Shown here: positions 34,892 to 43,669 of the stretch, one piece after another
How positions within the stretch are numbered: the first letter of the stretch is position 1
Layout: the number at the start of each line of letters is the position of its first letter
Source: Rhodospirillales bacterium
Lineage (GTDB): Bacteria; Pseudomonadota; Alphaproteobacteria; Rhodospirillales; JASLQF01
Reading direction: 5' to 3'
DNA: 58,159 bases
NCBI GenBank assembly: GCA_030744625.1
Contig: JASLQF010000013.1
Span: forward strand, 1 to 58,159
Made by a program: the position numbers and the translations under genes
The notes under the pieces: model-generated
What the model was told of the DNA's origin: nothing
Seen by the model: the letters and a program-made list of their open reading frames with translations, nothing else
Databases searched by the model: none

Positions 34892-34964
34892 CCGGGCCAT
34901 CTCTGGCACACTCCGGCGCCGAGGCGGACACCCTCTTGCGATCACCGGCCCCGGCGAGCACGAA

Positions 34965-35819
34965 ATGAGCAACATAAAACCGTTCGACCTCAACTTGATC
35001 GTCAAGGGCGAAGAGATATCGGTGAAATTTCTCTTCGACCTCGACAAGTTTTCCATCCAGGTCATGTACAGCTATCTGTCCCAGGGCAAGCTGTACGAGC
35101 CGGACCTCAGTTACTTCCTGATGAAAATCCTGGGCAAGAGTGACGTATTTCTCGACGTCGGCGCCCATGTCGGCTTTTTCTCGGTGATCGCGGGCAAGCT
35201 GGTCGGTCCCGAGGGGTGCGTTGTCGCCTTCGAGCCCGAGGAAGAAAACCTGCAATCGCTGAAAAAGCACGTCGAGATCAACGGCGTTTCCAACATCGAG
35301 GTCGTCGACAAGGTGGTGTGCGATACGGACGGCCCGCGGACCTTCTACATCAACCGCGACAACGACGGCGGACATTGCCTGTGGGACGTCGGCGTCCATC
35401 CCTTCAACAAGAAAAGCGCCGCCGACCCAAAGCCCCTGACCATCGAGGCCGTGTCCCTCGATACGGCGCTGGCCGAGCGCCGCATCGAAAACGTCAAGCT
35501 CCTCAAGATCGACACCGAGGGCGGCGAGCACCAGGTCTGCAAGGGGGCGCGCCAGGCCCTGGAGAAACACGCCATCCCGTTCGTCGTCTGCGAACTCAAC
35601 GATTTCGGACTCGAACAACTGGATTCCTCGCAAGAGAATTTCCGGGCCTTCATGAAGGACCTCGGCTACGACACCTTCCTCATGGACGGGGACGGCGAGT
35701 TCCCGAAACTGCTGCCCAATTCCGTGGCCATCGCGTCGAAGTCCAAATCGGTCTCCAACGTTCTGTTTTCGCGCCTCGAATTCCTGACCCCGTATTGGAA
35801 CGTGGAAACCATCGAATAG
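34965..35819 (+). CDS. FkbM family methyltransferase
   Basis: The 284-residue protein carries the FkbM SAM-dependent methyltransferase domain: DVFLDVGAHVGFFSVIAGKLVG (the SAM loop, in two pieces), VVAFEPEEENLQSLKKHVEING, and KLLKIDTEGGEHQVCKGA. It acts in the cytoplasm on an unknown acceptor, often a sugar in a glycan or natural product. It is 12 bases upstream of an acyl-CoA dehydrogenase but no glycan genes are nearby. ATG 34965 fits the domain; the earlier ATG in this frame adds unrelated Arg-rich sequence. Confidence 0.88.
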   Translation: MSNIKPFDLNLIVKGEEISVKFLFDLDKFSIQVMYSYLSQGKLYEPDLSYFLMKILGKSDVFLDVGAHVGFFSVIAGKLVGPEGCVVAFEPEEENLQSLKKHVEINGVSNIEVVDKVVCDTDGPRTFYINRDNDGGHCLWDVGVHPFNKKSAADPKPLTIEAVSLDTALAERRIENVKLLKIDTEGGEHQVCKGARQALEKHAIPFVVCELNDFGLEQLDSSQENFRAFMKDLGYDTFLMDGDGEFPKLLPNSVAIASKSKSVSNVLFSRLEFLTPYWNVETIE

Positions 35820-35831
35820 GACCCCCCGGGA

Positions 35832-36983
35832 ATGGCCTTGGACATCGAGACCCGCGATCAACTCATCGCCACCGTGGCGCGCTTCGTGCGCGAGCGCCTG
35901 GTCCCCCTGGAAGACAAAGTCGCCGAAGACGACGCCATGCCGCCCGGGATCGTCGACGAGATGCGCGGGCTCGGGCTTTTCGGGCTGTCCATCCCCGCCG
36001 AGTACGGCGGCCTCGGCCTGACCACGGAGGAAGAGGTACGGGTGGTCTTCGAACTCGGCCAGACCGCGCCGGCCTTCCGTTCGACCTTCGGCACCAACGT
36101 CGGCATCGGATCCCAGGGCCTGGTCATGGACGGCACCGAGGAACAGAAAAATAGATACCTGCCGAAGCTGGCCTCCGGCGAGACCATCAGCTGCTTCGCG
36201 CTCACCGAGCCGGAAGCGGGATCGGACGCCGGCTCGCTCACCACCAGCGCCAGGCGCAAGGGCAACGGCTACGTGCTCAACGGCACCAAGCGCTACATCA
36301 CCAACGCGCCGCAGGCCGGGCTGTTCACCGTGTTCGCCCGCACCAATGCGGAAGAGCCCGGAGCGCGCGGCGTCTCCGCCTTCCTCGTCGAGGCGGGCAC
36401 GCCCGGGCTCACCGTCGGCAAGGCGGAGCGCAAGATGGGCCAGCACGGCGCCCACATCGCCGACGTCATCTTCGACGATTGCCAGGTGCCCGCCAGCGCG
36501 CTCCTCGGCGGCGCCGAGAACCAGGGCTTCAAGACCGCCATGAAGGTGCTCGACCGCGGGCGCCTGCACATCAGCGCCCTTTGCGTCGGCATCGCCGAGC
36601 GCCTCATCCGCGACAGCCTCGCCTACGCCATGGAACGCCAGCAGTTCGGCAAGCCCATCGCCGAGTTCCAGCTCGTCCAGGCCATGCTCGCCGACAGCCG
36701 GGTCGAGGCCTATGCGGCGCGCTGCATGGTTTTGGACGCGGCGGTGCGCCGCGACGCCGGCGACAACGTCGGCACCGAGGCCTCGTGCTGCAAGCTTTTC
36801 ACCAGCGAGATGGTGGGCCGCGTCGCCGACCGCGCCGTGCAGATCCACGGCGGCGCCGGCTATGTCGCCGACCACGGCGTCGAGCGCTTTTACCGCGACG
36901 TGCGCCTGTTCCGCCTCTACGAAGGCACCAGCCAGATTCAGCAACTGATCATCGCCCGCGACATGATCCGCGAGGCCACGTAG
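35832..36983 (+). CDS. Acyl-CoA dehydrogenase
   Basis: The 383-residue enzyme has all family blocks: LGLFGLSIPAEYGGLGLT, CFALTEPEAGSDAGSLTT, KRYITNAPQAGLF, AMERQQFGKPIAEFQ, QIHGGAGYVADHGVERFYRD and RLYEGTSQIQQLIIARDM with the catalytic Glu. It oxidises an acyl-CoA to an enoyl-CoA and reduces ETF. Substrate length is not obvious. The stop codon overlaps the first base of the REP-like palindrome. The downstream SDR and CoA ligase suggest a small fatty or branched acid pathway. Confidence 0.93.
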   Translation: MALDIETRDQLIATVARFVRERLVPLEDKVAEDDAMPPGIVDEMRGLGLFGLSIPAEYGGLGLTTEEEVRVVFELGQTAPAFRSTFGTNVGIGSQGLVMDGTEEQKNRYLPKLASGETISCFALTEPEAGSDAGSLTTSARRKGNGYVLNGTKRYITNAPQAGLFTVFARTNAEEPGARGVSAFLVEAGTPGLTVGKAERKMGQHGAHIADVIFDDCQVPASALLGGAENQGFKTAMKVLDRGRLHISALCVGIAERLIRDSLAYAMERQQFGKPIAEFQLVQAMLADSRVEAYAARCMVLDAAVRRDAGDNVGTEASCCKLFTSEMVGRVADRAVQIHGGAGYVADHGVERFYRDVRLFRLYEGTSQIQQLIIARDMIREAT

Positions 36984-37065
36984 GGGCGGGTTTGAAACCC
37001 GCCCCCAACCGAGGGCAAGACGGCACGGAACGATGCGTCGGGGCGGGTTTGAAACCCGCCCCTAC
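36981..37065. repeat. REP-like inverted pair (REPIN), two identical palindromes
   Basis: Two identical 23-base palindromes lie at 36983-37005 and 37040-37062. Each has 11-base arms GGGGCGGGTTT and AAACCCGCCCC around one G. The outer flanks TAG... and ...CTA make the pair an inverted repeat of about 85 bases, the usual form of a REPIN. It sits directly behind the acyl-CoA dehydrogenase, even overlapping its stop codon. A related motif appears at 55889-55902. Confidence 0.8.
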
Positions 37066-37154
37066 CGGTTGCGCCACGCGGCGCCGCCGGGATGGGCAGG
37101 ACGGCGGCGGCGCTGTAGAATGGCCGCCAAATCAGCACAAGGGGGAGACACGCC

Positions 37155-37937
37155 ATGGACCTCAACCTGAAAGGCAAGAGCGCGCTGATCACCGGCGGCT
37201 CCAAGGGTATCGGCCGCGCCGTTGCCGATGTCCTCGCCGCCGAGGGGTGCGACCTGCATCTGGCGGCGCGCGACGGCGTCGCCCTCGAGGCCGCCGCCGC
37301 CGAGCTCGCCGAAAAGTTCGGCGTCACGGTGGAGGCCCACGCCGCCGACCTCTCCCAGCGCGCCGCCGTCGAGGACCTGGCCGCCAAATGCGTCGGCGTC
37401 GACATCCTGGTCAACAACGCCGGGGCCATCCCCGGCGGCACCATCGAGGCCATCGACGACGACCGCTGGCGCGAGGCTTGGGACCTCAAGGTCTTCGGCT
37501 ATATCACCATGACGCGCGCCCTTTACCGGGCCATGTGCGAGCGCGGCGACGGCGTCATCGTCAACATCGTCGGCACCGCCGGTGAAGTGTCCGACGCCAG
37601 CTACATATGCGGCTGCGTCGGCAACGCCGCGCTCATCATGCTCACCCAGTCGCTGGGCGCCGTCGGCATCGATCACGGGGTTCGGGTCCTCGGCGTCAAC
37701 CCCGGCCCCATAACCACCGACCGCATCCGCACCATGATGACGACCAAGGCCGAGGCCGAATTCGGCGACGGCGCGCGGTGGCAGGAGTTCCTCGGCCACC
37801 TGCCCCATGGGCGAGCCGGCACGCCCCGGGAAGTCGCCGACGTGGTGGCCTTCCTGGCCTCGGACCGGGCGTCCTATGTCAACGCGACCCTGGTCCCCAT
37901 CGATGGTGGGTTCAGAGCGCGGCGCAAGGTTTTCTGA
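37155..37937 (+). CDS. Short-chain dehydrogenase/reductase
   Basis: The 260-residue SDR begins MDLNLKGKSALITGGSKGIGRAVAD with the coenzyme glycine motif TGGSKGIG, has ILVNNAGAIPGG, and the region of the catalytic Ser and Tyr reads EVSDASYICGCVGNAALIMLTQSLG. The canonical YxxxK appears altered: Tyr is present (SYICGCVGNA) but the Lys four residues on is Val. The protein may therefore be inactive or use another residue. It ends with the usual ASYVNATLVPIDGGF. GGGGGAGA precedes the ATG. Confidence 0.88.
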   Translation: MDLNLKGKSALITGGSKGIGRAVADVLAAEGCDLHLAARDGVALEAAAAELAEKFGVTVEAHAADLSQRAAVEDLAAKCVGVDILVNNAGAIPGGTIEAIDDDRWREAWDLKVFGYITMTRALYRAMCERGDGVIVNIVGTAGEVSDASYICGCVGNAALIMLTQSLGAVGIDHGVRVLGVNPGPITTDRIRTMMTTKAEAEFGDGARWQEFLGHLPHGRAGTPREVADVVAFLASDRASYVNATLVPIDGGFRARRKVF

Positions 37938-37938
37938 G

Positions 37939-39900
37939 GTGGCAAACGGCGGCGCTGCCGCCGTCTGGCGGCCTGGATCTGAACATACCGAAAACAGCAA
38001 CCTCGCCGCCTTCCTGCGCGCCCACGGACTGGACGGCTACGATGCGCTGGTGCGCCGCGCCGACGGCGATCCCGAGTGGCTGTGGAACAACGTCATCGAA
38101 GACGCCCCAATCCGCTTCTACTCGCCGCCCGAGCGCGTCATGGATGCCTCGAAGGGCATGGCGTGGACCGAATGGTGTGGCGGCGGCACCACCAACATCG
38201 TCCTCAACTGCCTCGACGCCCACGACGACGACGACCGCGAGGCCGTCTCCTGGGAGGGCGAGGACGGGACGCGGCGCTCCTGGACCCTGGGCGAGTTGAA
38301 GGCGCAGACGGCGCGCTTGGCCGACGGCCTGCGATCGCTCGGCCTGGGGCGCGGCGACCGCATCGCGCTTTTCATGCCGATGGTGCCGGAAACGGCGGCC
38401 GCCTTCTTCGCGGTGGCCAAGATCGGCGCCATCGCGCAACCCCTGTTCTCCGGGTTCGGCGCCGACGCCGTGGCCAGCCGCCTCAACGACGCCGCCACGG
38501 TGGCGGCGATCACCGTCGACGGCACCCGGCGGCGGGCCAAGACGGTGCCCATGAAATCGATCCTCGACGAGGCGGCGCGCTCCGCGCCCATCCTCAAACA
38601 CGTCATCGTGCTCGAGATCACCGGCAACGAGGTGGCGTGGACGGCGGGGCGCGACGTCTGGTGGCTCGATCTCACGGAGGACCGGCCCGACCGGTCGCCG
38701 ACCGAGGAAATGCCGGCCGACGATCCCTTCATGCTGGTCTTCACGTCGGGCACCACCGGCCAGGCCAAGGGCACCGTTCACACCCACTGCGGGTTCGTCA
38801 CCAAGCTGGCCCTGGATTTCGGCCTGTGCATGGATTTCAAGGCGGGCGACCGATTCCTGTGGATGAGCGACCTGGGATGGGTGACCGGTCCCATGACCAT
38901 CGTGCTCACCCAGCTCTTCGGCGGCACCATCGTCATGGCAGAGGGCACTCCCGACTATCCGGACTCGGGGCGCATGTGGCGCCTGGTCGCCGACCACCGG
39001 GTCACCTATCTCGGCGTCGCCCCCACCATCGTCCGCGCCTTGATGCGCCACGGCAAAGAGGAGGTCGCGAAATACGACCTCTCGTCCCTGCGCGTCACGG
39101 TGTCCTCGGGCGAGCTGTGGAACCCCGATTCCTGGATGTGGTTCTTCGAAAACGTGTGCCGGCGCCGCGTCCCCCTCCTCAACGTCTCGGGCGGCACCGA
39201 GATCGGCTGGGGAATCGTCATCACCACCGTCCTGCACCCGCTCAAGCCGTGTGCCTTCGGCGGCCCGGTGCCGGGCATGGGTGTCGACATCGTCGACACG
39301 GCGGGCAACAGCGTACCCGCCGGCGTTACCGGCGAGCTGGTCATGCGCCAGCCCTCCATCGGATTGACCCGGGGCCTGTGGAACGACCCCGAACGCTACC
39401 TGGAGACCTACTGGGAAAAAATCCCCGGCCTCTGGGTGCACGGAGACTGGGCGTCGCGGGACAGCGACGGGATGTGGTACCTGCACGGGCGCTCCGACGA
39501 CACCATCATGGTGGCCGGCAAGCGGTGCGGCCCCTCGGAGGTCGAATCGCTGCTCATGGGCAGTGGCCGGGTGTTGGAGGCCGCCGCCACCGGCATCGAT
39601 GACGCCCTCAAGGGCGAGACGGTGGCCTGCGTCTGCGTCGCCAGGCCCGATGTCGCCGCCGGCGGGGAACTTGCCGCCGAACTCCGCGACGCCGTGGTCA
39701 AGGGCCTCGGCCCCGCCTTCCGGCCGAGCCGCGTGTTCTTCGTCCGGGAATTGCCCAAGACCCGCAACATGAAGGTCATGCGCCGCGTCGCGCGCGCCGT
39801 CATCGAGGGCAAGGATCCCGGCGACCTCGCCGCCCTGGTCAACCCCGAATGCGTCGACGAATTGCGGCGCACGGTCGAAGCGGGGCAACGCACGGAGTGA
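37939..39900 (+). CDS. Acyl-CoA synthetase, acetoacetyl-/acetyl-CoA synthetase type
   Basis: The 653-residue adenylate-forming ligase activates a short acid to its CoA ester using ATP. It has the N-terminal ACAS region (WRPGSEHTENSNLAAF), the P-loop FTSGTTGQAKGTVHTH, NVSGGTEIGWG, and the hinge GRSDDTIMVAGKRCGPSEVE. The C-terminal acylation lysine region reads ELPKTRNMKVMRRVARA. GTG 37939 directly follows the SDR stop and gives a normal N-terminus; ATG 37903 would overlap the SDR. It is probably co-transcribed with the SDR and the acyl-CoA dehydrogenase. Confidence 0.9.
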   Translation: MANGGAAAVWRPGSEHTENSNLAAFLRAHGLDGYDALVRRADGDPEWLWNNVIEDAPIRFYSPPERVMDASKGMAWTEWCGGGTTNIVLNCLDAHDDDDREAVSWEGEDGTRRSWTLGELKAQTARLADGLRSLGLGRGDRIALFMPMVPETAAAFFAVAKIGAIAQPLFSGFGADAVASRLNDAATVAAITVDGTRRRAKTVPMKSILDEAARSAPILKHVIVLEITGNEVAWTAGRDVWWLDLTEDRPDRSPTEEMPADDPFMLVFTSGTTGQAKGTVHTHCGFVTKLALDFGLCMDFKAGDRFLWMSDLGWVTGPMTIVLTQLFGGTIVMAEGTPDYPDSGRMWRLVADHRVTYLGVAPTIVRALMRHGKEEVAKYDLSSLRVTVSSGELWNPDSWMWFFENVCRRRVPLLNVSGGTEIGWGIVITTVLHPLKPCAFGGPVPGMGVDIVDTAGNSVPAGVTGELVMRQPSIGLTRGLWNDPERYLETYWEKIPGLWVHGDWASRDSDGMWYLHGRSDDTIMVAGKRCGPSEVESLLMGSGRVLEAAATGIDDALKGETVACVCVARPDVAAGGELAAELRDAVVKGLGPAFRPSRVFFVRELPKTRNMKVMRRVARAVIEGKDPGDLAALVNPECVDELRRTVEAGQRTE

Positions 39901-39925
39901 GACCGGGGACGCTTCGACGGGGTGC

Positions 39926-41158
39926 TCAGTCCGGCCGCCGCAGTTCGGTTTCGAAAAGGCGATACCGGCTGGCCGCGGCCCGCTTGTCGGCCTTGGCGAT
40001 GAGCCGCGCCGCCGGCCCGCCAGCCGGCAGCCCGGTGAGGAGTGCGTCGTAAACCTGGTGATCGTAGTAATCGTCGGGGTAGACCTCGAGCCACATGGTG
40101 ATCCGGCGGCTCCCCTTCCAGGGCAGGCGAAGGGTTGCCGATTGCCCGGGCAGCAGGCGGCTGTCGGAGCGCTCGACCCATTGTCCGCCGGTGTAGTCGA
40201 CCACCCGCTGGATGTCGCGCCAGGCCGCGGTTTCCGGCAGCGGCCTTCCCTGTGAATCAAGGGCCACGGCCCGCATCACCACCTTCGGTGTGATGTAGGT
40301 GGGGAAGGCGTGGCCGACTCCGCTGTTGGAGAGTTGGAAACTCGCTCCCCGGCCATCGGCGGAAAAGCGCGCCGTCACTCCGGAGGCCACCGTTTCCGGA
40401 TCGTGGATGCCCCGCCACAGGTGCTTGCGCCCCGGCATGTGGCAGCCCTGGCAGGTGATGCCCCGTGCCGCATGGGGGCTGGCCCGCCACTCGGCGAGAG
40501 TGTTCTGCAATGGTTTGCCGTTGACGGCGTATTCCTGCGGGAACTGGTGACAGGCGGCGCAGAACTCCGATTCCTCGAACCATGCGGCCCGGTAGACGCC
40601 GCCATGCGGACCGCCCTCGTCGCTTTGGCCGGTCGCCCCGTCATCCCGCCCGGGAGGACCGGAGCGGCGGTGGCCGCGCACGTGGCACCCGGCGCACCCG
40701 TTACCCGACGCGGCCAGCCCCCGGCGCTCCGGGTCGTCGGCCTCTCCGCGCTGCCGCGCCGCCTCGAAATCCTGATGCTGTTCGGCAAGGGGCGCGTGGC
40801 ATTTCATGCAACTCGCCGTCTGTTCGGCATCGAAGGTGAGAAGTTGTCCCACCAGCCCCGGAGAAAACGCTCCGGCATGAAGGGACGTGCGCCATTGTTG
40901 GAGCTGGTCGCCATGGCATTGGCCGCACGATCGCGGCGCCAGGGAGCGCTCGACGTCGCTCCACCGCGGCGGCGCCTCGCCCTGGGGCGCCAATGGCAGG
41001 CGCCAGTGCTCTTCGGCCAGCCCGGCCCCGGCGCCAAGGCCCGGGGATGGAGACGGGGACGGAGACTGGGCGTGTCCCATCGACACGAGCACGGCAAGGC
41101 CAAGCGCGCTCAAGACGGCCGTAAACAGGCCGGGGCGCCCGCCGAAATGATCGCGCAT
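39926..41158 (-). CDS. Pentaheme c-type cytochrome, periplasmic
   Basis: The 410-residue protein has a signal peptide (RPGLFTAVLSALGLAVLVS, cleavage near AQS) and a Ser-Pro repeat, then five CxxCH motifs: CGQCH, CMKCH, CAGCH, CAACH and CQGCH, within residues about 80-265. A heme-free C-terminal half of strands follows. It belongs to the cytochrome c554-like multiheme families that pass electrons in the periplasm. No partner reductase is adjacent. Start ATG 41158 follows GGAGATACAGGC; ATG 41212 would add residues before the signal. Confidence 0.85.
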   Translation of the reverse strand: MRDHFGGRPGLFTAVLSALGLAVLVSMGHAQSPSPSPSPGLGAGAGLAEEHWRLPLAPQGEAPPRWSDVERSLAPRSCGQCHGDQLQQWRTSLHAGAFSPGLVGQLLTFDAEQTASCMKCHAPLAEQHQDFEAARQRGEADDPERRGLAASGNGCAGCHVRGHRRSGPPGRDDGATGQSDEGGPHGGVYRAAWFEESEFCAACHQFPQEYAVNGKPLQNTLAEWRASPHAARGITCQGCHMPGRKHLWRGIHDPETVASGVTARFSADGRGASFQLSNSGVGHAFPTYITPKVVMRAVALDSQGRPLPETAAWRDIQRVVDYTGGQWVERSDSRLLPGQSATLRLPWKGSRRITMWLEVYPDDYYDHQVYDALLTGLPAGGPAARLIAKADKRAAASRYRLFETELRRPD

Positions 41159-41417
41159 GCCTGTATCTCCGCGAATTCCGGGGCCAGCGTCACGCCACTT
41201 GGCATACGCCAACCGGGGACAGCGTGCAACGAATTCGATGCGCTTTATCGGCGAACGTGTGAAAGTTTTACAGTAATTTTTCCTTAAACTTATTGAACAA
41301 TAAGAAGTGATATTTTTTAATTATAATAACACGATAAATTAATAGATTTTTTTGCTATGCTATTGCAGTACAGGCAGATAAACCTCTGGGCGGAAACCAT
41401 CCCTGTTGGAGTGTCCG
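41159..41417. other. AT-rich divergent promoter region
   Basis: This 259-base gap is strikingly AT-rich at about 41260-41362, in contrast to the GC-rich genome. It holds the inverted repeats TTGGC-N4-GCCAA (41199-41212) and TTATTG-AA-CAATAA (41290-41303). An extended -10-like TGCTATGCT lies at about 41354-41362 before the Cys-Pro repeat gene. It probably carries both divergent promoters. Confidence 0.4.
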
Positions 41418-41726
41418 ATGAAAGACCCGAAACGAAAAAAATCAACCGACACCGCCGCCTCGCTGCTGGTCGCCGTCAGCTTGGCCGTCGGTGGTCTTGC
41501 CGCACCGAGCATGGCGATCGCGGCCGATCTCCTGGCGGCGAACCCGTGCGCGGCGAGGAAGCCCAGGAACCCATGCGCGGCGAAGAGGCCCGGGAACCCG
41601 TGCGCGGCGAAGAAGCCCGTCAACCCATGTGCCATGAAAAGGCCCAGGAACCCGTGCGCGGCGAAGAAGCCCAGGAACCCGTGCGCCGCGAAGAAGCCCA
41701 GGAACCCGTGCGGAGGAAGGGATTAG
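41418..41726 (+). CDS. Exported low-complexity NPCAAK-repeat protein
   Basis: The 102-residue protein has a signal peptide (MKDPKRKKSTDTAASLLVAV..., cleavage near AIA-A). Its mature part is almost only a nine-residue repeat, NPCAAKKPR and variants. There are seven units from about 41541, the last truncated. Each unit holds one Cys and two or three basic residues, so the product is a cationic, Cys-rich periplasmic peptide that could bind metal. Similar NPCAAK proteins are seen in other proteobacteria without known function. DNA repeats of 27 bases suggest unit number changes by slippage. Confidence 0.8.
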   Translation: MKDPKRKKSTDTAASLLVAVSLAVGGLAAPSMAIAADLLAANPCAARKPRNPCAAKRPGNPCAAKKPVNPCAMKRPRNPCAAKKPRNPCAAKKPRNPCGGRD

Positions 41727-41821
41727 CGCGCACTCCCGGCAACCTCGCCAGCCAGGTCAATGCGCGGGCCGTGAACGAGCCGCGCGGGACGGTGGGCGGC
41801 GCGGAAAATCCGGAGCGGGCC

Positions 41822-42271
41822 TCACTTGGTCCGCACTGGTACTCGTGCCGGTGCCGGTACGGTGCTGGCGCGGGTAAGGAGGTAGGCGGCGATGGGCATC
41901 ATCATCGATGCCATCGCCGCCGGAAGCGTCCAGCTTTCTGCCGCGAACGCCGTTATCAGAATAAGACTCATGGTCATCGAAGCGACCGCCAGGACCTTCG
42001 CCTTGAGCGGTATTACCCGGTGCCGGTGCCAGGCCCTTAGCGGCGGGCCGAAACGGGGATGATCCCACAGCCATGTCCGGAAGCGCCCGGAGCTTTGGGT
42101 GAAGGCCCACAGCGCGATGATCAGGAACACTGTCGTCGGCAACCCCGGCACCACGACGCCGACCATGCCGACGGCCACGTTGAGCCAGCCGAATGCGAGG
42201 AAAAGCCAGCGCCCGGCACAGCGCCGCACGGCGTCGGGGGAAATTTCCCAGTTGTCGTTGGCAGGTGTCAT
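41822..42271 (-). CDS. YbaN/DUF454 family inner-membrane protein
   Basis: The 149-residue protein matches the DUF454 family: FGWLNVAVGMVGVVVPGLPTTVFLIIALWAF, then SSGRFRTWLWDHPRFGPPLRAWHRHRVIPLKAKVLA in pieces, and two more hydrophobic helices. Three or four membrane segments are expected in the inner membrane. Function is unknown in the family. It is convergent with the Cys-Pro repeat gene and divergent from the HAD phosphatase. Confidence 0.9.
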   Translation of the reverse strand: MTPANDNWEISPDAVRRCAGRWLFLAFGWLNVAVGMVGVVVPGLPTTVFLIIALWAFTQSSGRFRTWLWDHPRFGPPLRAWHRHRVIPLKAKVLAVASMTMSLILITAFAAESWTLPAAMASMMMPIAAYLLTRASTVPAPARVPVRTK

Positions 42272-42401
42272 GGCCGGCCCTCCCGTCGGCGCGCCGGGCG
42301 CGCCCGTGGCGTCGCGTCCTATTGGTCATATGGGAAGCGCCGGCGTCTTGTGCAGGCTATCCGATGGTCTATATGGTGCGTCGACACCGAATAAGGCCTC
42401 C

Positions 42402-43079
42402 ATGAGCACAGAGCCTCCCCTTCCCCGCAACGCCCCCATCGACGCCACCGGGATATGGGCGCAAGTCCTGCGCCCGCCCCCGGGCGGCGCGCCGCGGCCG
42501 GCCCTGTTCCTGGACCGCGACGGCACCATGGTCGAGGAGGTCGAATACCTGCACCGGGTCGAGGACGTGCGCTGGATCGCCGGTGCCCCGAGGGTCGTCG
42601 CCGAGGCCAACCGGCGTGGCGTCGCCGTCGTCATCGCTACCAATCAGGCCGGCGTCGGCCGCCGCTACTTCGGCTGGGAGGCCTTCGCCGCCGTCCAGGA
42701 AAAGATCGTCCACGACCTGGCGGAGGATGGCGCCTTCGTCGACGCCGTTTACGCCTGTCCCCATCATGGCGAGGCGAAAGCGCCCTACGATCACCCGTCG
42801 CACCCGGCCCGCAAGCCCAATCCCGGCATGCTGCTCGGCGCCGTCGGCGATCTCGGGCTCGATGTCGCCCGATCGTGGATTATCGGCGACCGGGCGGGGG
42901 ACATCGAAGCGGGGCTGCGGGCGGGGATTGCCGGCGGCTTGCACGTGCTCAGCGGGCACGGCGCCGACAGCGGCGAGCGCCAGGCGGCATCGGCCCTGGC
43001 GGGGGATGGGTTTCGGGTGCTGGCCGGCACCACCATCGCCGACGCCCTGGAGCGCGTGCCGCTTTTTGCTTCCGATTGA
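42402..43079 (+). CDS. HAD-superfamily histidinol-phosphate/heptose-bisphosphate phosphatase-like protein
   Basis: The 225-residue protein carries HAD motif I in ALFLDRDGTMVEEV, motif II in VVIATNQAGVGRRYF, the Cys/His segment YACPHHGEAKAPYDHP, RKPNPGMLLGA with motif III Lys and WIIGDRAGDIEAG as motif IV. This is the GmhB pattern (D-glycero-D-manno-heptose 1,7-bisphosphate phosphatase), including a zinc-like Cys-His cluster. No other heptose genes are nearby, so the substrate is not certain. The N-terminal 35 residues are an extension. Confidence 0.85.
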   Translation: MSTEPPLPRNAPIDATGIWAQVLRPPPGGAPRPALFLDRDGTMVEEVEYLHRVEDVRWIAGAPRVVAEANRRGVAVVIATNQAGVGRRYFGWEAFAAVQEKIVHDLAEDGAFVDAVYACPHHGEAKAPYDHPSHPARKPNPGMLLGAVGDLGLDVARSWIIGDRAGDIEAGLRAGIAGGLHVLSGHGADSGERQAASALAGDGFRVLAGTTIADALERVPLFASD

Positions 43080-43091
43080 GCGGCCCGCGCC

Positions 43092-43556
43092 TCAGCGGTC
43101 GCCGTAGTGGATGTAGTCGGTCCAGGTGCGCTCCAGCCGCAGCAGGGTACGGCGTATTTCCCGGAGGTCCTCCGGGCCGGTCTCTTGCTCGGCCAGGGCG
43201 TCGGCGTGGTGGTCTTCCAGTTCGTGGATGACCTTCACCACCTCCTTGGCCTCGTCGGTCAGGCGGATGCTCACCGAGCGCCGGTCGTGCAGCGATCGTT
43301 CCTGGTTCAGGTATCCGAAGTCGGTGAGCTTCTTGACGTTGTAGGAGACGTTAGAGCCCTGGTAGTAGCCGCGCTCAACGAGGTCGCGGATGGAAATCTC
43401 GTCGTCGCCGATGTTGGCGAGCAACAGGGCCTGGACGGAGTTGATGTTCTTCACGCCGCGCCTGTTGAGCTCGGCCCGCAGCACGTCGAGATAGCGCCGG
43501 TGCAGGCGCTCGATCAGGCGGGTCAGCTCAAGATATTCTTTTTTCAACTTAGACAT
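43092..43556 (-). CDS. MarR-family winged-helix transcriptional regulator
   Basis: The 154-residue protein has a winged helix: VQALLLANIGDDEISIRDLVERGYYQGSNVSYNVKKLTDFGYL in pieces, then RSLHDRRSVSIRLTDEAKEVV. It resembles the alphaproteobacterial LdtR-like MarR group. ATG 43556 (MSKLKKEYLE) is preceded by AAAGGC and is a better start than 43682. It is divergent from the TadD-like gene with 113 bases between them, in which GCCTTTTA and GCCTTTAT form a direct repeat. Confidence 0.88.
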   Translation of the reverse strand: MSKLKKEYLELTRLIERLHRRYLDVLRAELNRRGVKNINSVQALLLANIGDDEISIRDLVERGYYQGSNVSYNVKKLTDFGYLNQERSLHDRRSVSIRLTDEAKEVVKVIHELEDHHADALAEQETGPEDLREIRRTLLRLERTWTDYIHYGDR

Positions 43557-43669
43557 ATTCGGCCTTTTAGCCTTTATAGAGGTTATAGCACGATCGACAA
43601 GCCATAGCGGACGCCGGCATCGATTTCGCTGGCCCCCCGCGGTCCCCCCGTGGCAATAATCGAAGGGCC

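Noticed and set aside
33555..36944. Minus-strand open frame of 1129 residues
   Set aside because: It crosses several real genes (amidohydrolase, FkbM methyltransferase, acyl-CoA dehydrogenase) and shows no domain. It is open only because of GC bias.
41199..41212. TTGGC-N4-GCCAA palindrome as a specific regulator site
   Set aside because: It is a single short copy with no matching site seen elsewhere; noted only in the description of the intergenic region.
41541..41726. Short direct repeats as a CRISPR array
   Set aside because: The 27-base repeats are in frame, contiguous without spacers and encode a nonapeptide.
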